From the NCBI GenBank assembly GCA_963751835.1, contig CAVVWD010000010.1, forward strand, positions 62,001-126,000: DNA of 64,000 nt, given 5' to 3'. A program made the translations under genes and the position numbers. Below are positions 26,345 through 35,202 of this stretch, in pieces. The notes beneath the pieces are model-generated. The model had not been told where the DNA came from, ran no database searches, and saw only the letters and a list, made by a program, of their open reading frames with translations. Source of the stretch: JACVRW01 sp963751835 (lineage in GTDB: Bacteria; Actinomycetota; Thermoleophilia; Solirubrobacterales; Thermoleophilaceae). How positions within the stretch are numbered: the stretch's first letter is position 1; each line of letters opens with the position of its first letter.

Positions 26345-27124
26345 TCAGGGAGCGGGAGCGGTCTCGCCGGGCGTGGCTGCGGGCGGGGCCGACCGCGGAG
26401 CAGGGGTGGTCGTGGTGGCGGGCGGCTGTGTCTCGGTCGTCTCCGTCTCTGTGGGCTGTTGCTTCTCCTCCGGAGTCGTGCGCTCCTGCTCGTCGGGCGG
26501 GCGCTCCTCGGTGGTCTGCTCGCGCTGCTCGTCGGCGGGCGCTTTCTCCTCTTTGTCGTTCCCGCTCCCGTCCCGCGAACCGCCCACGAAAGTGGTTCGG
26601 CGGTCGCCCTTCCCGATCGAGTCGCCCGCGATCAGCTCGCCCACCGTGAGCGTGACGACCGCGATCACGAACGCCAGGCCGGCGGTCGCGAAAACGGCGC
26701 GAAGGGCGATCTTGCGGCGCGGGGCCCCTGGGGACGGCTGGCGGTAGATCCGGACGGGCGGTTCGACCCCGGGCGTGGCCGGAGGGATCTCGCGTGGGGG
26801 CGGCGCCTCTCGTGCGGGGGGCGCGCCGGGCCGGGCCGGCGGAGAGGGCGCCGCGCCCCCGGCCTCGGGCAGCGGCGGCGGCTCCGCCGGCGCCGGGCGA
26901 TCGGCAGGCAAGGCGCGCGAGACGATCTTCTCGGTCGGACGGTTGAGGAGCTCGCTGATGAGCGTCACGAGGACGGGGGTGGTCGCCGCGGCGATCCAGG
27001 TGCCGGCGATCCAGAGCTGCGAGGTCACGGCCGCCGCCGTTGCGGACGCCGCGCTTGCTACCAACAGCGTCCCAATCTTGTGGCGGCGCTCCTCCTCGCG
27101 CTCGGAGGTGCGCGAAGAAGCCAT
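26345..27124 (-). CDS. Hypothetical membrane protein with proline-rich linker and polar tail
   Basis: 259 residues, not recognised. Order: a charged N-terminus, a hydrophobic segment (TLLVASAASATAAAVTSQLW onward to about 60), a Pro/Ala-rich linker of about 70 residues, a second membrane segment (FATAGLAFVIAVVTLTVG, about 145-165), then about 95 residues of Glu/Thr/Pro/Gln-rich tail. The layout suggests a membrane-anchored protein with a disordered, probably extracytoplasmic, tail. The start ATG at 27124 is clear. It lies 50 nt upstream of the CDF gene in the same direction. Confidence 0.7.
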   Translation of the reverse strand: MASSRTSEREEERRHKIGTLLVASAASATAAAVTSQLWIAGTWIAAATTPVLVTLISELLNRPTEKIVSRALPADRPAPAEPPPLPEAGGAAPSPPARPGAPPAREAPPPREIPPATPGVEPPVRIYRQPSPGAPRRKIALRAVFATAGLAFVIAVVTLTVGELIAGDSIGKGDRRTTFVGGSRDGSGNDKEEKAPADEQREQTTEERPPDEQERTTPEEKQQPTETETTETQPPATTTTPAPRSAPPAATPGETAPAP

Positions 27125-27332
27125 CCGCCCCGACCCTAGCGACCCACCTCGCGGGGCGCGGCGCCCCCGCTCAGCAGCGGAGCGGGGGGGCCGACCAGGT
27201 GCGGCGGTCGTCCTGATCGACGATCGTGACGCGGGGATAGATCCGGTGCCCCGCGCAAGCGCCCGATTTCGAATTCACCATGCCCGACTGGTGTCGCGTG
27301 ACGACAACAAGTCGGCACGATGGCGGCGGGTG

Positions 27333-28271
27333 CTAGGTCTCCAAGGCCCTCTTGGCTAGGGCGCTCGCCACCACCACGTCCTCCCAGGCCATTCCCGTGC
27401 TCTTGAAGAGCCGCGGGCGGTGGCCCGGCTGGGGCACCTCTCCGGCTACGAGCTCGGCCAGTGTCGCCAGCGAGTCGGCGTCGAGGGCTCCGCAGTCGAT
27501 CGCCTGGATCACGTCGCCGGCTTCGCGCAGCGCGGCGGAGCGTGCCTCCACCACCACTGTCGACCGTTCCACGAGACGCTCGTCGACCTCGCGGGCGTCC
27601 GGTTCGTGCGAGCCGATCGCCACGACGGTCGCGCCCGGTGCTACCAGGTCCCCGTCGAACAGGGGCTCGCGTGCCGTGGTGCAACAGCAGACGATGTCGG
27701 CGGCCCGAAGCGCGGCCGACGGGTCGCCGGTCACGGGCTCGGCCTCGAGGCCGGCGCCCCGGCAGCGCTCGACGAAGCTGTCGAGGCGACCGGCGTCGCG
27801 GGCGATGGCACCCACCTGCTCGATCGGGCGGACCGCGCGCACGGCCTGCACGTGGCTCCAGGCCTGGGGGCCGCTGCCGTACACGAGCAGCCGGCGCGCA
27901 CCGGCATCTGCCAGGTGACGGACGGCGAGCGCCGACACTGCGGCGGTTCGCAGCGACGTCAGCGCGATTCCGTCGACGAGTGCGACGGGCGCCAGCGTCT
28001 CGGGATCGAACAGGACGTAGACGCCCTGGATGCGCGGGAGGCCGCGCGCGGGGTTCGCCGGAGCGACGGTCGCGAGCTTGACGCCGACCGCGTCCTCCCA
28101 GCTCGACGGCATCAGCAGCAGCTCGCCCGCGTCGACTCGGACCGCCGTGCGCGGCGGGTCGGCCTCCGGGTCGAGGCCTTCACGGAGCGCCGCCTCGAGC
28201 GCATCGACGGCGTCGGGGTAGCCGAGCAGCCGCTCGACCGCCTCGGCGTCGAAAAGCGCCGGGCTGCTCAT
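27333..28271 (-). CDS. Ornithine cyclodeaminase/mu-crystallin family protein
   Basis: 312 residues. The N-terminal substrate region ends in AGELLLMPSSW, followed by GVKLATVAPANPARGLP and a Rossmann fold (RRLLVYGSGPQAWSHVQAV). The family includes ornithine cyclodeaminase, alanine dehydrogenase and delta1-pyrroline-2-carboxylate reductase. The ATG at 28271 overlaps the proline-racemase-family stop (ATGA). This pairing fits a hydroxyproline/proline pathway in which the second enzyme reduces pyrroline-2-carboxylate to proline. That role is inferred from context. Confidence 0.88.
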   Translation of the reverse strand: MSSPALFDAEAVERLLGYPDAVDALEAALREGLDPEADPPRTAVRVDAGELLLMPSSWEDAVGVKLATVAPANPARGLPRIQGVYVLFDPETLAPVALVDGIALTSLRTAAVSALAVRHLADAGARRLLVYGSGPQAWSHVQAVRAVRPIEQVGAIARDAGRLDSFVERCRGAGLEAEPVTGDPSAALRAADIVCCCTTAREPLFDGDLVAPGATVVAIGSHEPDAREVDERLVERSTVVVEARSAALREAGDVIQAIDCGALDADSLATLAELVAGEVPQPGHRPRLFKSTGMAWEDVVVASALAKRALET

Positions 28272-29290
28272 CGCAGGACGAACCCGGTTCCGAGCGGGTC
28301 GCGCGGGTCGAGCCCGAAGCGATGCTCGCCCGTCCGGAAGGCGCTGCCCTCGATCTCCGTGATCACCGCCTCGCGGCCGTCGGACTCGACGGTCCCCGCC
28401 ACCCTGCCGAGAAACTCGCTCCCGACGATCGACTCGTGCCGCAGCATGCGGGACGCGTCGACACGCCCGTCCGCGGCCAACAGGGCGAGACGCGCCGAAG
28501 TCCCGGAGCCGCACGGCGAGCGATCGACTTCACCGTCGGCGAAGACCGTAACGTTGCGCTGCCGGGGTCCCTCGGGGGTGTCGCCCAGGTCCTCGAAGAG
28601 GATCGTCCCGTAGATGCCCGAGAGGCGCTCGTCGCTCGGGTGGCGGGCGTGCTCGCTCGAGGCGAGCGCGGCCTTGACCTGCCGGCCGAGCGCGATCAGC
28701 TCGGTGTGACGGTCGGGGCTCACGCTCAGCCCGGCCTGTGTCGCGTCCAAGCTCGCGTAGATCGCACCGCCGTATGCAACGTCCACGTCGACCGGCCCGT
28801 GCGCCGTGTCCACCCGCACGCCGCGAGCGAGCACGTAGGCGGGCACATTGCGGAACGTCGCCGACACCACGGCGGCGTCCCGGCGACGCACGCGGGCGGT
28901 CACGCGCCCGGAGGGCACGTCGAGCACGACATCGGTTTCGCCGTTTTTCGCGGCCGCCACGCGGCCCGTCTCCACAGCCCAGGTCCCGAGCGCGATCGTG
29001 CCGTGCCCGCACGCGGTCGAATAGCCGTCCTTGTGCCAGAAGAGGACGCCGAGGTCGGCGCCGGCGTCGTCCGGCGGTACGAGGAAGCAGCCGTACATGT
29101 CCGCGTGCCCGCGGGGCTCGTGACAGAGGAGCCGGCGGACGGCGTCGATCCGCTCGTCGCTCGCGGCGCGCTCCCGCCGCTCGCGCACGCCGGCGCCGGG
29201 GATCTCCGGCGCCCCCTCCACCACGATCCGGAAGGGCTCGCCGGCCGTGTGGTAATCCGTGGTCGCGACCTCTATGGGCGGGGCAGGCAC
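28268..29290 (-). CDS. Proline racemase family protein (hydroxyproline epimerase or dehydratase)
   Basis: 340 residues. Both catalytic positions are cysteine: GYSTACGHGTIALG (about residue 94) and VDRSPCGSGTSARLA (about 260). Two cysteines point to a racemase/epimerase; known trans-3-hydroxyproline dehydratases have Thr at the second site. The substrate could be proline, 4-hydroxyproline or a related imino acid. It starts with GTG at 29290, lacks a good Shine-Dalgarno sequence, and is followed by the overlapping cyclodeaminase-family gene. The DNA upstream (29323-29478) folds into stacked inverted repeats. Confidence 0.88.
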   Translation of the reverse strand: MPAPPIEVATTDYHTAGEPFRIVVEGAPEIPGAGVRERRERAASDERIDAVRRLLCHEPRGHADMYGCFLVPPDDAGADLGVLFWHKDGYSTACGHGTIALGTWAVETGRVAAAKNGETDVVLDVPSGRVTARVRRRDAAVVSATFRNVPAYVLARGVRVDTAHGPVDVDVAYGGAIYASLDATQAGLSVSPDRHTELIALGRQVKAALASSEHARHPSDERLSGIYGTILFEDLGDTPEGPRQRNVTVFADGEVDRSPCGSGTSARLALLAADGRVDASRMLRHESIVGSEFLGRVAGTVESDGREAVITEIEGSAFRTGEHRFGLDPRDPLGTGFVLR

Positions 29291-29322
29291 GCCCCGAAAG
29301 CTAAGGGCCTATCCCGGTTGGC

Positions 29323-29478
29323 GTGCATCCGGGGCGTTCCAGGACCAAGCTGGGCGCCGCACGGGGCTGAGCCGATAGCAGCGCTATCGGCGAGGCCGCG
29401 GGTACGACACCCGCGGGCGACGGCGAAGCCGTATCCCGCGGGTGGCCAGCGCAGGTACTGGGACGTATCCGGATGTGC
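29323..29478 (-). promoter_or_regulatory. Structured leader-like region upstream of the racemase operon
   Basis: About 200 non-coding bases. Outer arms GTGCATCCGG (29323-29332) and CCGGATGTGC (29469-29478) pair with a small mismatch. Inside are CCGATAGC/GCTATCGG (29372-29390, loop 3) and CCGCGGGT/ACCCGCGG (29396-29416, loop 5), then further CCCGCGGG copies. This resembles a multi-helix RNA, placed 33 nt before the racemase start on the same strand. Identity unknown; it could instead be remnant sequence. Confidence 0.4.
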
Positions 29479-29496
29479 GTCCAAGCGGGAGAGGTC

Positions 29497-29817
29497 CTAA
29501 GCCGCCGCGCGCAGGCGCGAGTTCCTGTAGCCGTAGACCCCGTAGATCACCAGGCCCAGGAGCAGCCAGGTGCCGAACCGCAGCCAGGTCTCGACCGGCA
29601 GCTTCGTCATCAGGTAGATGCACAGCGCGGCGCCGATCAGCGGCAGGACGGGAACGAGCGGCACCCGGAAGCCACGCTGGGCTCCGACCGCTCGGTGCAG
29701 GCGCGTCCCCTCAGCGGTCTCCCTCAGCTGGTCGAGCGGCTTGGTGGCGAACGGCCCCGGCTTCTTCACGGTTGCCATTTGCGCCCGGCTACCCGGGGGA
29801 CCCTCGTTTAGCCCCAA
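29497..29817 (-). pseudogene. Remnant of an APC-family amino acid permease (C-terminal end only)
   Basis: A 106-codon frame whose last 55 residues read RGFRVPLVPVLPLIGAALC and then TWLRFGTWLLLGLVIYGVYG, the end of cationic amino acid transporters of about 480 residues. The preceding ten or more membrane segments are absent; upstream is the DJ-1 gene on the other strand. The N-terminal 40 residues do not resemble a permease. An ATG at 29778 could still give a two-helix peptide, but loss of the transporter is the simplest reading. It sits upstream of the racemase operon, where an imino-acid permease would be expected. Confidence 0.65.
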
Positions 29818-29830
29818 TTGGTCCCGGTAC
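29806..29830 (+). promoter_or_regulatory. Candidate SigB/SigF-type promoter before DJ-1/PfpI gene
   Basis: GTTT (29806-29809) followed after 16 nt by GGTAC (29826-29830) resembles the stress-sigma pattern GTTT-N14-17-GGGTA, with one mismatch. It lies about 40 nt before the ATG of a stress-type protein, and a SigF-type factor is encoded at 19610-20422. Weak evidence. Confidence 0.3.
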
Positions 29831-29867
29831 TCACGAAGAGACCGGAACCGACAGCAAGGAGTGCGAC

Positions 29868-30458
29868 ATGGCCGACCAGCTGAGCGGAAAGAAGGTCGCC
29901 TTTCTGGCCACTCATGGCGTTGAGCAGGTTGAGCTGACCGAGCCGTGGAAGAGCGTCGAGCAGGAAGGCGGCAAGCCTGAGCTGCTCTCGCTCGAGAGCG
30001 GGGAGATCGAGGGCTTCGAGCACCTCGACAAGGGCGACACGTTCAAGGTGGACAAGCCCGTGGCCGACGCCGACCAGTCCGACTACGACGGGCTCGTTCT
30101 GCCCGGCGGCGTGGCCAACCCGGATTTCCTGCGCACGGATGAGCAGGCCGTGCGTTTCGTCCGCTCGTTCTTCGAGGCGGGCAAGCCCGTGGCGGCGATC
30201 TGCCACGGCCCGTGGACGCTGGTGGAGGCGGACGTGGTCAAGGGCCGCACCCTGACCTCGTGGCCGAGCCTCAAGACGGACATCAGAAACGCCGGCGGCA
30301 CGTGGGTGGACGAGGAGGTGCACGTGGATTCCGGGCTCGTCACGAGCCGGAAGCCCGACGACCTCCCGGCCTTCTGCGACAAGCTCGTCGAAGAGATCTG
30401 CGAGGGCCGGCACGAAGAGCAGGCCCTGCAGACCGCGGGCTCCGGCGCCCCGCAGTAA
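29868..30458 (+). CDS. DJ-1/PfpI family protein (glyoxalase/protease-like)
   Basis: 196 residues. The class-I glutamine-amidotransferase-like fold shows VAFLATHGVEQVELTEP at the start, DGLVLPGGVANPDFLR, and the nucleophile elbow VAAICHGPWTLVEA with the conserved Cys-His. PfpI-type members are chaperone, deglycase or protease-like stress proteins. ATG at 29868 with AAGGAG upstream. It is a single gene ending in a clear terminator. Confidence 0.93.
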   Translation: MADQLSGKKVAFLATHGVEQVELTEPWKSVEQEGGKPELLSLESGEIEGFEHLDKGDTFKVDKPVADADQSDYDGLVLPGGVANPDFLRTDEQAVRFVRSFFEAGKPVAAICHGPWTLVEADVVKGRTLTSWPSLKTDIRNAGGTWVDEEVHVDSGLVTSRKPDDLPAFCDKLVEEICEGRHEEQALQTAGSGAPQ

Positions 30459-30492
30459 CCCCCGCGCCGGACCCGCGACCCCCGACCCGCGT

Positions 30493-30516
30493 CGAGGCGC
30501 CCATGTGGGCGCCTCG
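30493..30516 (+). terminator. Terminator after DJ-1/PfpI gene
   Basis: CGAGGCGCCCA (30493-30503) and TGGGCGCCTCG (30506-30516) form a perfect 11-bp stem with a two-base apex, followed by GCGTCGTTTCCC. It separates the DJ-1 gene from the sugar-transport cluster. Confidence 0.75.
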
Positions 30517-30581
30517 GCGTCGTTTCCCTGGTCGCCGTCTCAGGTACCACGAGCGCGGATCAGAAGTCGAGGGAGGGTTCG

Positions 30582-31853
30582 GTGAACAGGATGCTTCGAG
30601 CGATGGCAGTGCTCGTCGCGCTGGTGCTCGCGATCGCGGGCTGCGGCGGTGGCGGCGACGATGACGACGGCGGCGCCGCCGGGGACGCCAAGAAGGTCAC
30701 CCAGGCAAAGGCGTCGGGCGACGTGACGTGGTGCATCGGTAAGGACACCACCGGCGCGTTCGGACCGTGGTCGACAACTTCAACAAGGCCAACCCGGATG
30801 CCAACGCGAAACTGCTTCAGTTGCCCGAGGCGGCCGATCTCCAGCGCGAGCAGCAGATCCAGCGCCTGCAGGCCAAGTCCGATGAGTGCGACGTGCTCGG
30901 CATGGACGTGGTCTGGACCGCCGAGTACGCGGCCCAGGGCTGGATCACCGACGTCACGGACGCGGTCGAGAAGCGCAAGGACGAGTTCATCCCCTCGACG
31001 CTCGACACCGCCCTCTACGAGGACAAGTACTGGGCCGTCCCGTTCAACACGAACGCGGGCTTCCTCTACTACCGCAAGGACCAGGCGCCGGAGGCGCCGA
31101 CCGAGTGGGAGGCGGTCTACGAGGACGCCGCGAAGAAGAACGGCCTCGTCTACCAGGGCTTCCGCTACGAGGGTCTGACGGTCAACTTCCTCGAGCGGCT
31201 CTAAAGCGCCGGCAGCAGCGTCGTCAACGAGGACGGCACCGAGGCCACGGCCGATTCACAGGAGGTCCGTGACGTCCTGACCTTCATGGCGGACGGGATC
31301 AAGGACGGAGCGGTGCCGAAGGCCGTGACGACGTACAAGGAGGAGGAGGAGTCCCGGCGCGCCTTCGAGGCGGGTAACGCAACCTACATGCGCAACTGGC
31401 CGTACGCGTACGCGCTCGGCAAGGAGTCCAAGATCGGGAAGGATCTCGCGATCACGACCTTCCCGGGCTACGCCGGCAACGAGGGCGCGGGCGTGCTCGG
31501 CGGATACCACCTCGCGATCTCCGCCTACTCGAAGAACCCGGAGGGGTCGCTCGCGTTCATCAACTTCGCGACCGAGCCCGAGCAGCAGGTGATCAATGGC
31601 GTCCGAGGCAACGCTGCCGCCGGTGCTCACCGAGGTCTACTCGGACCCGCAGGTTGAGAAGGCCATGCCGTTCGCCGCCGATCTGCGCAAGGCGGTCGAG
31701 CAGGCCCAGCCGCGGCCGGTGTCGCCGGTCTACCCGCAGATCAACGAGGCGATCAACAAGAACGTCTACGCCGCGCTACAGGGCGAGATGTCGCCCGACG
31801 AAGCCGCGTCGACGATGAACGAACAGATCCAGAAGGCGATCGAGACCTTCTAG
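30582..31853 (+). pseudogene. Sugar ABC transporter substrate-binding lipoprotein, first copy (frame broken)
   Basis: Conceptual product about 420 residues, family 1 extracellular solute-binding protein of the maltose/trehalose type. The GTG start has GAGGGAGGG upstream and a lipobox ending LAIAGC. The first frame (30582 to about 30763) must shift by a missing base to continue VVDNFNKANPDANAKLL; an in-frame TAA interrupts at 31202-31204; and an extra G near 31595 shifts into the third frame (SEATLPPVLTEVYSDPQVEK), which ends at 31853. Conserved sequence continues across all three lesions, so sequencing error is as likely as true inactivation. It binds sugar for the permeases just downstream. 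Confidence 0.82.
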
Positions 31854-31866
31854 GGACCCCGGCGCC

Positions 31867-32805
31867 ATGGAGGCTGCCACCGCTCGGCTGAGACGCCGCC
31901 CCGCCCAGCGGGGCGGCTACGGCCGGAGCGAGCGCCGGCTCGCCGCGATGATGCTGGCGCCGTCGCTGCTGGTGATAGCGGCGGTTGCGGCCTACCCGAT
32001 CGGCTACGCATTCTGGCTGTCGCTCACCGAGTACAGCCTGAGGACGCCCGGGCTATGGCGGTTCGCGGGGTTCGACAACTACTCCGAGGCGTTCAGCTCG
32101 CCGGAGTTCTGGGATGCGCTCACCACGACGTTCGTCTTCTCCGGGATCTCGGTCGCGCTCGAGCTCGTGATCGGGCTCGGGATGGCGCTCTGCATGCACG
32201 AGGCGTTCAAGGGCCGTGGGCTGTTGCGCACGGTGGTCCTGGTGCCGTGGGCGATCCTCACCGTGGTCACCGCCATCACCTGGCGCACGATCTTCGAGCC
32301 CGGCCTCGGCCTGGCCCCGGTGATGCTCGACAAGCTCGGGCTGCCGGGGGCCGACGTCGTCTGGCTCGGCCAGGAGCCGTACGCGCTGGGCGTGATGATC
32401 TTCGCGGACGTCTGGAAGACCGCGCCGTTCATGGCCCTGCTGATCCTCGCCGGCCTGCAGGTGATCCCGGACGAGCTCTACGACGCGGCGAAGGTCGATG
32501 GCGCGAGCGCGTGGCAGCGCTTCAGGCGCATCACGCTGCCGCTGCTCAGGCCGGCGATCCTGGTGGCGCTGATCTTCCGCACGCTCGATGCCCTGCGCAT
32601 CTTCGACCTGCCGTTCGTGCTCACGCAGGGGGCCAACGGCACGACGACGCTGTCGCTGATCGCCCAACAGGAGCTCACAACCAACCGCCTGATCGGCCTC
32701 GGCTCCGCGCTTTCGATCTTGACGTTCCTGATCGTGATGGCGGTGGCCTTCATCTACATCCGGACCGTGGGCGGCAACATCCGCGCGCTCGCGGAGGAGA
32801 CCTGA
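31867..32805 (+). CDS. Sugar ABC transporter permease (MalF-type), first system
   Basis: 312 residues, six membrane segments after a basic cytoplasmic N-terminus. The ATPase-coupling EAA loop reads DAAKVDGASAWQRFRRITLP. It belongs to the MalF/UgpA family of carbohydrate import permeases. The frame is intact. It starts 13 nt after the binding-protein gene and is followed by its MalG-type partner one base after its stop. Confidence 0.93.
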   Translation: MEAATARLRRRPAQRGGYGRSERRLAAMMLAPSLLVIAAVAAYPIGYAFWLSLTEYSLRTPGLWRFAGFDNYSEAFSSPEFWDALTTTFVFSGISVALELVIGLGMALCMHEAFKGRGLLRTVVLVPWAILTVVTAITWRTIFEPGLGLAPVMLDKLGLPGADVVWLGQEPYALGVMIFADVWKTAPFMALLILAGLQVIPDELYDAAKVDGASAWQRFRRITLPLLRPAILVALIFRTLDALRIFDLPFVLTQGANGTTTLSLIAQQELTTNRLIGLGSALSILTFLIVMAVAFIYIRTVGGNIRALAEET

Positions 32806-32806
32806 G

Positions 32807-33715
32807 ATGGCCACGCGCGCGCTGCGCAAGCCCGGGACCGCGACGGAGGCCCGCCCCGAAACCCGCGCGGCCGAGGCACGCGGACCCGAGCGGCGCTGGC
32901 TCAGGCCGGTGCTGCTCTGGACCGCCGTCGTCGTGATCGTGATCTTCTGCCTGTTCCCCTTCTACTGGCTGATCAACGTCTCGCTCAAGACCGGCCCGGA
33001 GCTTTCCCAGGCCGACCTCCTGCCGCCGAGCCCGACGCTCGACAACTACCAGTCGATCCTCGAGGACGCCGACTTCACGAAGGCGCTGCGCAACAGCGTC
33101 GGGATCACCGTGATCACGACGGCGCTGGCGCTCCTGTTCGGCTCGTTCGCCGCCTACGCGCTCGCGCGGCTGCGCTTTCCGCGCAAGTTCCTGCTCCTCG
33201 CGGTCATCCTCTCGATCACGACCTTCCCGCCGATCGCAATCGCCGCGCCGCTCTTCAAGCTGTGGACCGAGCTCGGTCTGTACAACACCTGGGCCGGCCT
33301 GATCATCCCCAACCTAACCTTCGCGCTTCCGCTGTGCATCTACATCCTCGCCTCATTCTTCAGGGAGATACCGAAGGAGCTCGAGGAGGCCGCCCTCGTG
33401 GACGGCGCGACCCACTTCCAGGCGTTCCGCAAGGTCGTGCTGCCGCTCGCCGCGCCCGGGCTCGTGACCGCGGGGCTGCTGACCGCCTTCTTCGTCTGGA
33501 ACGAGTTCCTGCTCGCTATCACGCTCACGAGCTCGCCGAGCGCCCGCACGGTCCCGGCGGCCATCGCGTTCTTCACGGGCAGCCAGAAGTTCGAGGTCCC
33601 GCTGGGCACGATCAGCGCGGCCTCCGTGTTGATCACGATCCCGCTGGTGGCGCTCGTGATCATCTTCCAGAAGCGGATCGTCGCCGGGCTCACCGCAGGC
33701 GCCGTCAAGGGCTAG
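32807..33715 (+). CDS. Sugar ABC transporter permease (MalG-type), first system
   Basis: 302 residues with six membrane segments. The coupling loop is EEAALVDGATHFQAFRKVVLP and the MalG-like C-terminus ends RIVAGLTAGAVKG. The frame is intact; ATG at 32807, immediately after the MalF-type gene. No ATPase gene lies in this first cluster. The ATPase at 38260-39597 probably serves both importers. Confidence 0.93.
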   Translation: MATRALRKPGTATEARPETRAAEARGPERRWLRPVLLWTAVVVIVIFCLFPFYWLINVSLKTGPELSQADLLPPSPTLDNYQSILEDADFTKALRNSVGITVITTALALLFGSFAAYALARLRFPRKFLLLAVILSITTFPPIAIAAPLFKLWTELGLYNTWAGLIIPNLTFALPLCIYILASFFREIPKELEEAALVDGATHFQAFRKVVLPLAAPGLVTAGLLTAFFVWNEFLLAITLTSSPSARTVPAAIAFFTGSQKFEVPLGTISAASVLITIPLVALVIIFQKRIVAGLTAGAVKG

Positions 33716-33728
33716 CGGAGCGCCCGCG

Positions 33729-35171
33729 GTGCTGAGGGACGGGGTCGTCTACCAGGTCTACCCGCGCTCGTTCCAGGACTCGGACGGGGACGGCGTCGGC
33801 GACCTGCGCGGGATCGAGGCGCGACTCGACCACCTCGCCTGGCTGGGGGTCGACGCGCTCTGGATGTCGCCCATCTTCCCGTCGCCGATGCACGACTTCG
33901 GCTACGACATCTCGGACTACACGAACGTCGACCCCGTGTTCGGCTCGCTCGCGGACTTCGACTCGCTGGTTGCGGCGGCACGCGCTCGCGGCCTCGAGGT
34001 GCTGCTCGATCTCGTTCCGTGTCACACCTCGATCGAGCACCCCTGGTTCCGCGAGCACCCTGACTGGTACATCTGGGCCGACGCTCCCAACAACTGGCTA
34101 TCGGCCTTCGGCGGCTCGGCCTGGAGCCGCCGCGACGGGCGCTGGTACCTGCACTCGTTCTACCCCGAGCAGGCCGACCTCGACTGGCGCAACCCCGAGG
34201 TGATCGCGGCGATGCAGGGGGTCCTGCGCTTCTGGCTCGAGCGCGGCGTTGCCGGCTACCGCGTAGACGCGATCGACCGGCTGCTCAAGGATCCGCAGCT
34301 GCGCGACGACCCACCGGCCAGCGAGCCTTTCGGGCTGCCGCTCTCCGAGGAGGAGGCGCTCCTGTCGCTCGCGCACTCGCGCAACGCCCCCGACACGGGG
34401 GAGGCGCTCGCGAAGATCCGCGAGGCCGTCGGGCAGCGCTTCCTCGTCGGCGAGGTCTACCTCCCGAGCAGGAGGTGGCAGCCGTACCTCGAGTACTTCG
34501 ATGCCGTGTTCGCGTTCGAGCTGCTTCACGCCCCCTGGAATGCCGCGGCGCTGCGGGAGGCCATCGCGGCCATCACCCGGCAGCAGGGCGCCGCGTGGGT
34601 GCTCTCGAACCACGACTTCGGCCGGCTCGTCACGCGCTTCGGCCGCGAGAACGCGCGCGCGGCCGCGCTCCTGCTGCTGACGCTTCCGGGGATGGCGTTC
34701 CTGTACCAGGGGGATGAGATCGGCCAGGCCGAGGGCCCGCCGGGCGAACACCGCTTCGACCGCGCCGGGCGCGATCGCTTCCGCCATCCGATGCAGTGGG
34801 ACGGCTCGCCGAACGGTGGCTTCACGAGCGGAGAGCCGTGGCTGCCGCTCGTCGATCCGGCGCGCGTGAACGTCGAAGCTCAGCGCGACGACCCGGCCTC
34901 GACCCTGACGCTCGTGCGCGAGCTGATCAGGGTGAGGCGCTCGCTCCCGGATGACTTCCGCCTGCTGGGACGCAGCGAGGGCGTGCTCGCGTACGCGCGC
35001 GGGGATCACGTGGTCTGCCTCAACACGACGCCGGAGCCGCTGCCCGCCGTGCGTGCGCGCGAGCTCGTCATCGAGACGACGCCGGGTGCACTCGAAGGAG
35101 ACGCTGATCGCGGCTCACGCGGGCGCGGTCACGGCCGGCTGAGCTGCACGTTCTCGCCCCGACTTGACTAG
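33729..35171 (+). CDS. GH13 alpha-glucosidase / oligo-1,6-glucosidase-type hydrolase
   Basis: 480 residues with the amylase barrel. Conserved region I is in DLVPCHTSIEHPWF, the nucleophile Asp in GYRVDAIDRL, the acid/base Glu in FLVGEVYLP and the third acid in VLSNHDFGR. It cleaves alpha-glucosides taken up by the adjacent importers. It has no signal peptide, so it is cytosolic. The GTG at 33729 has GGAG 8 nt upstream. After about residue 455 the frame becomes Arg/Gly-rich, while the alternative frame ending at 35142 (KETLIAAHAGAVTAG) looks more like a normal C-terminus, so one more indel near 35095 is possible. Confidence 0.92.
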   Translation: MLRDGVVYQVYPRSFQDSDGDGVGDLRGIEARLDHLAWLGVDALWMSPIFPSPMHDFGYDISDYTNVDPVFGSLADFDSLVAAARARGLEVLLDLVPCHTSIEHPWFREHPDWYIWADAPNNWLSAFGGSAWSRRDGRWYLHSFYPEQADLDWRNPEVIAAMQGVLRFWLERGVAGYRVDAIDRLLKDPQLRDDPPASEPFGLPLSEEEALLSLAHSRNAPDTGEALAKIREAVGQRFLVGEVYLPSRRWQPYLEYFDAVFAFELLHAPWNAAALREAIAAITRQQGAAWVLSNHDFGRLVTRFGRENARAAALLLLTLPGMAFLYQGDEIGQAEGPPGEHRFDRAGRDRFRHPMQWDGSPNGGFTSGEPWLPLVDPARVNVEAQRDDPASTLTLVRELIRVRRSLPDDFRLLGRSEGVLAYARGDHVVCLNTTPEPLPAVRARELVIETTPGALEGDADRGSRGRGHGRLSCTFSPRLD

Positions 35172-35194
35172 GAGCTTGCCAAGAGGGGTAAATT
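35164..35194 (+). promoter_or_regulatory. Candidate promoter of the second sugar importer
   Basis: TTGACT (35164-35169) and TAAATT (35189-35194) are separated by 19 nt, with the ATG of the second binding protein at 35203, eight bases after the -10-like box and with no Shine-Dalgarno sequence. This would give a nearly leaderless mRNA. The GH13 stop lies within it. Confidence 0.4.
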
Positions 35195-35202
35195 GCTCAC
35201 CG

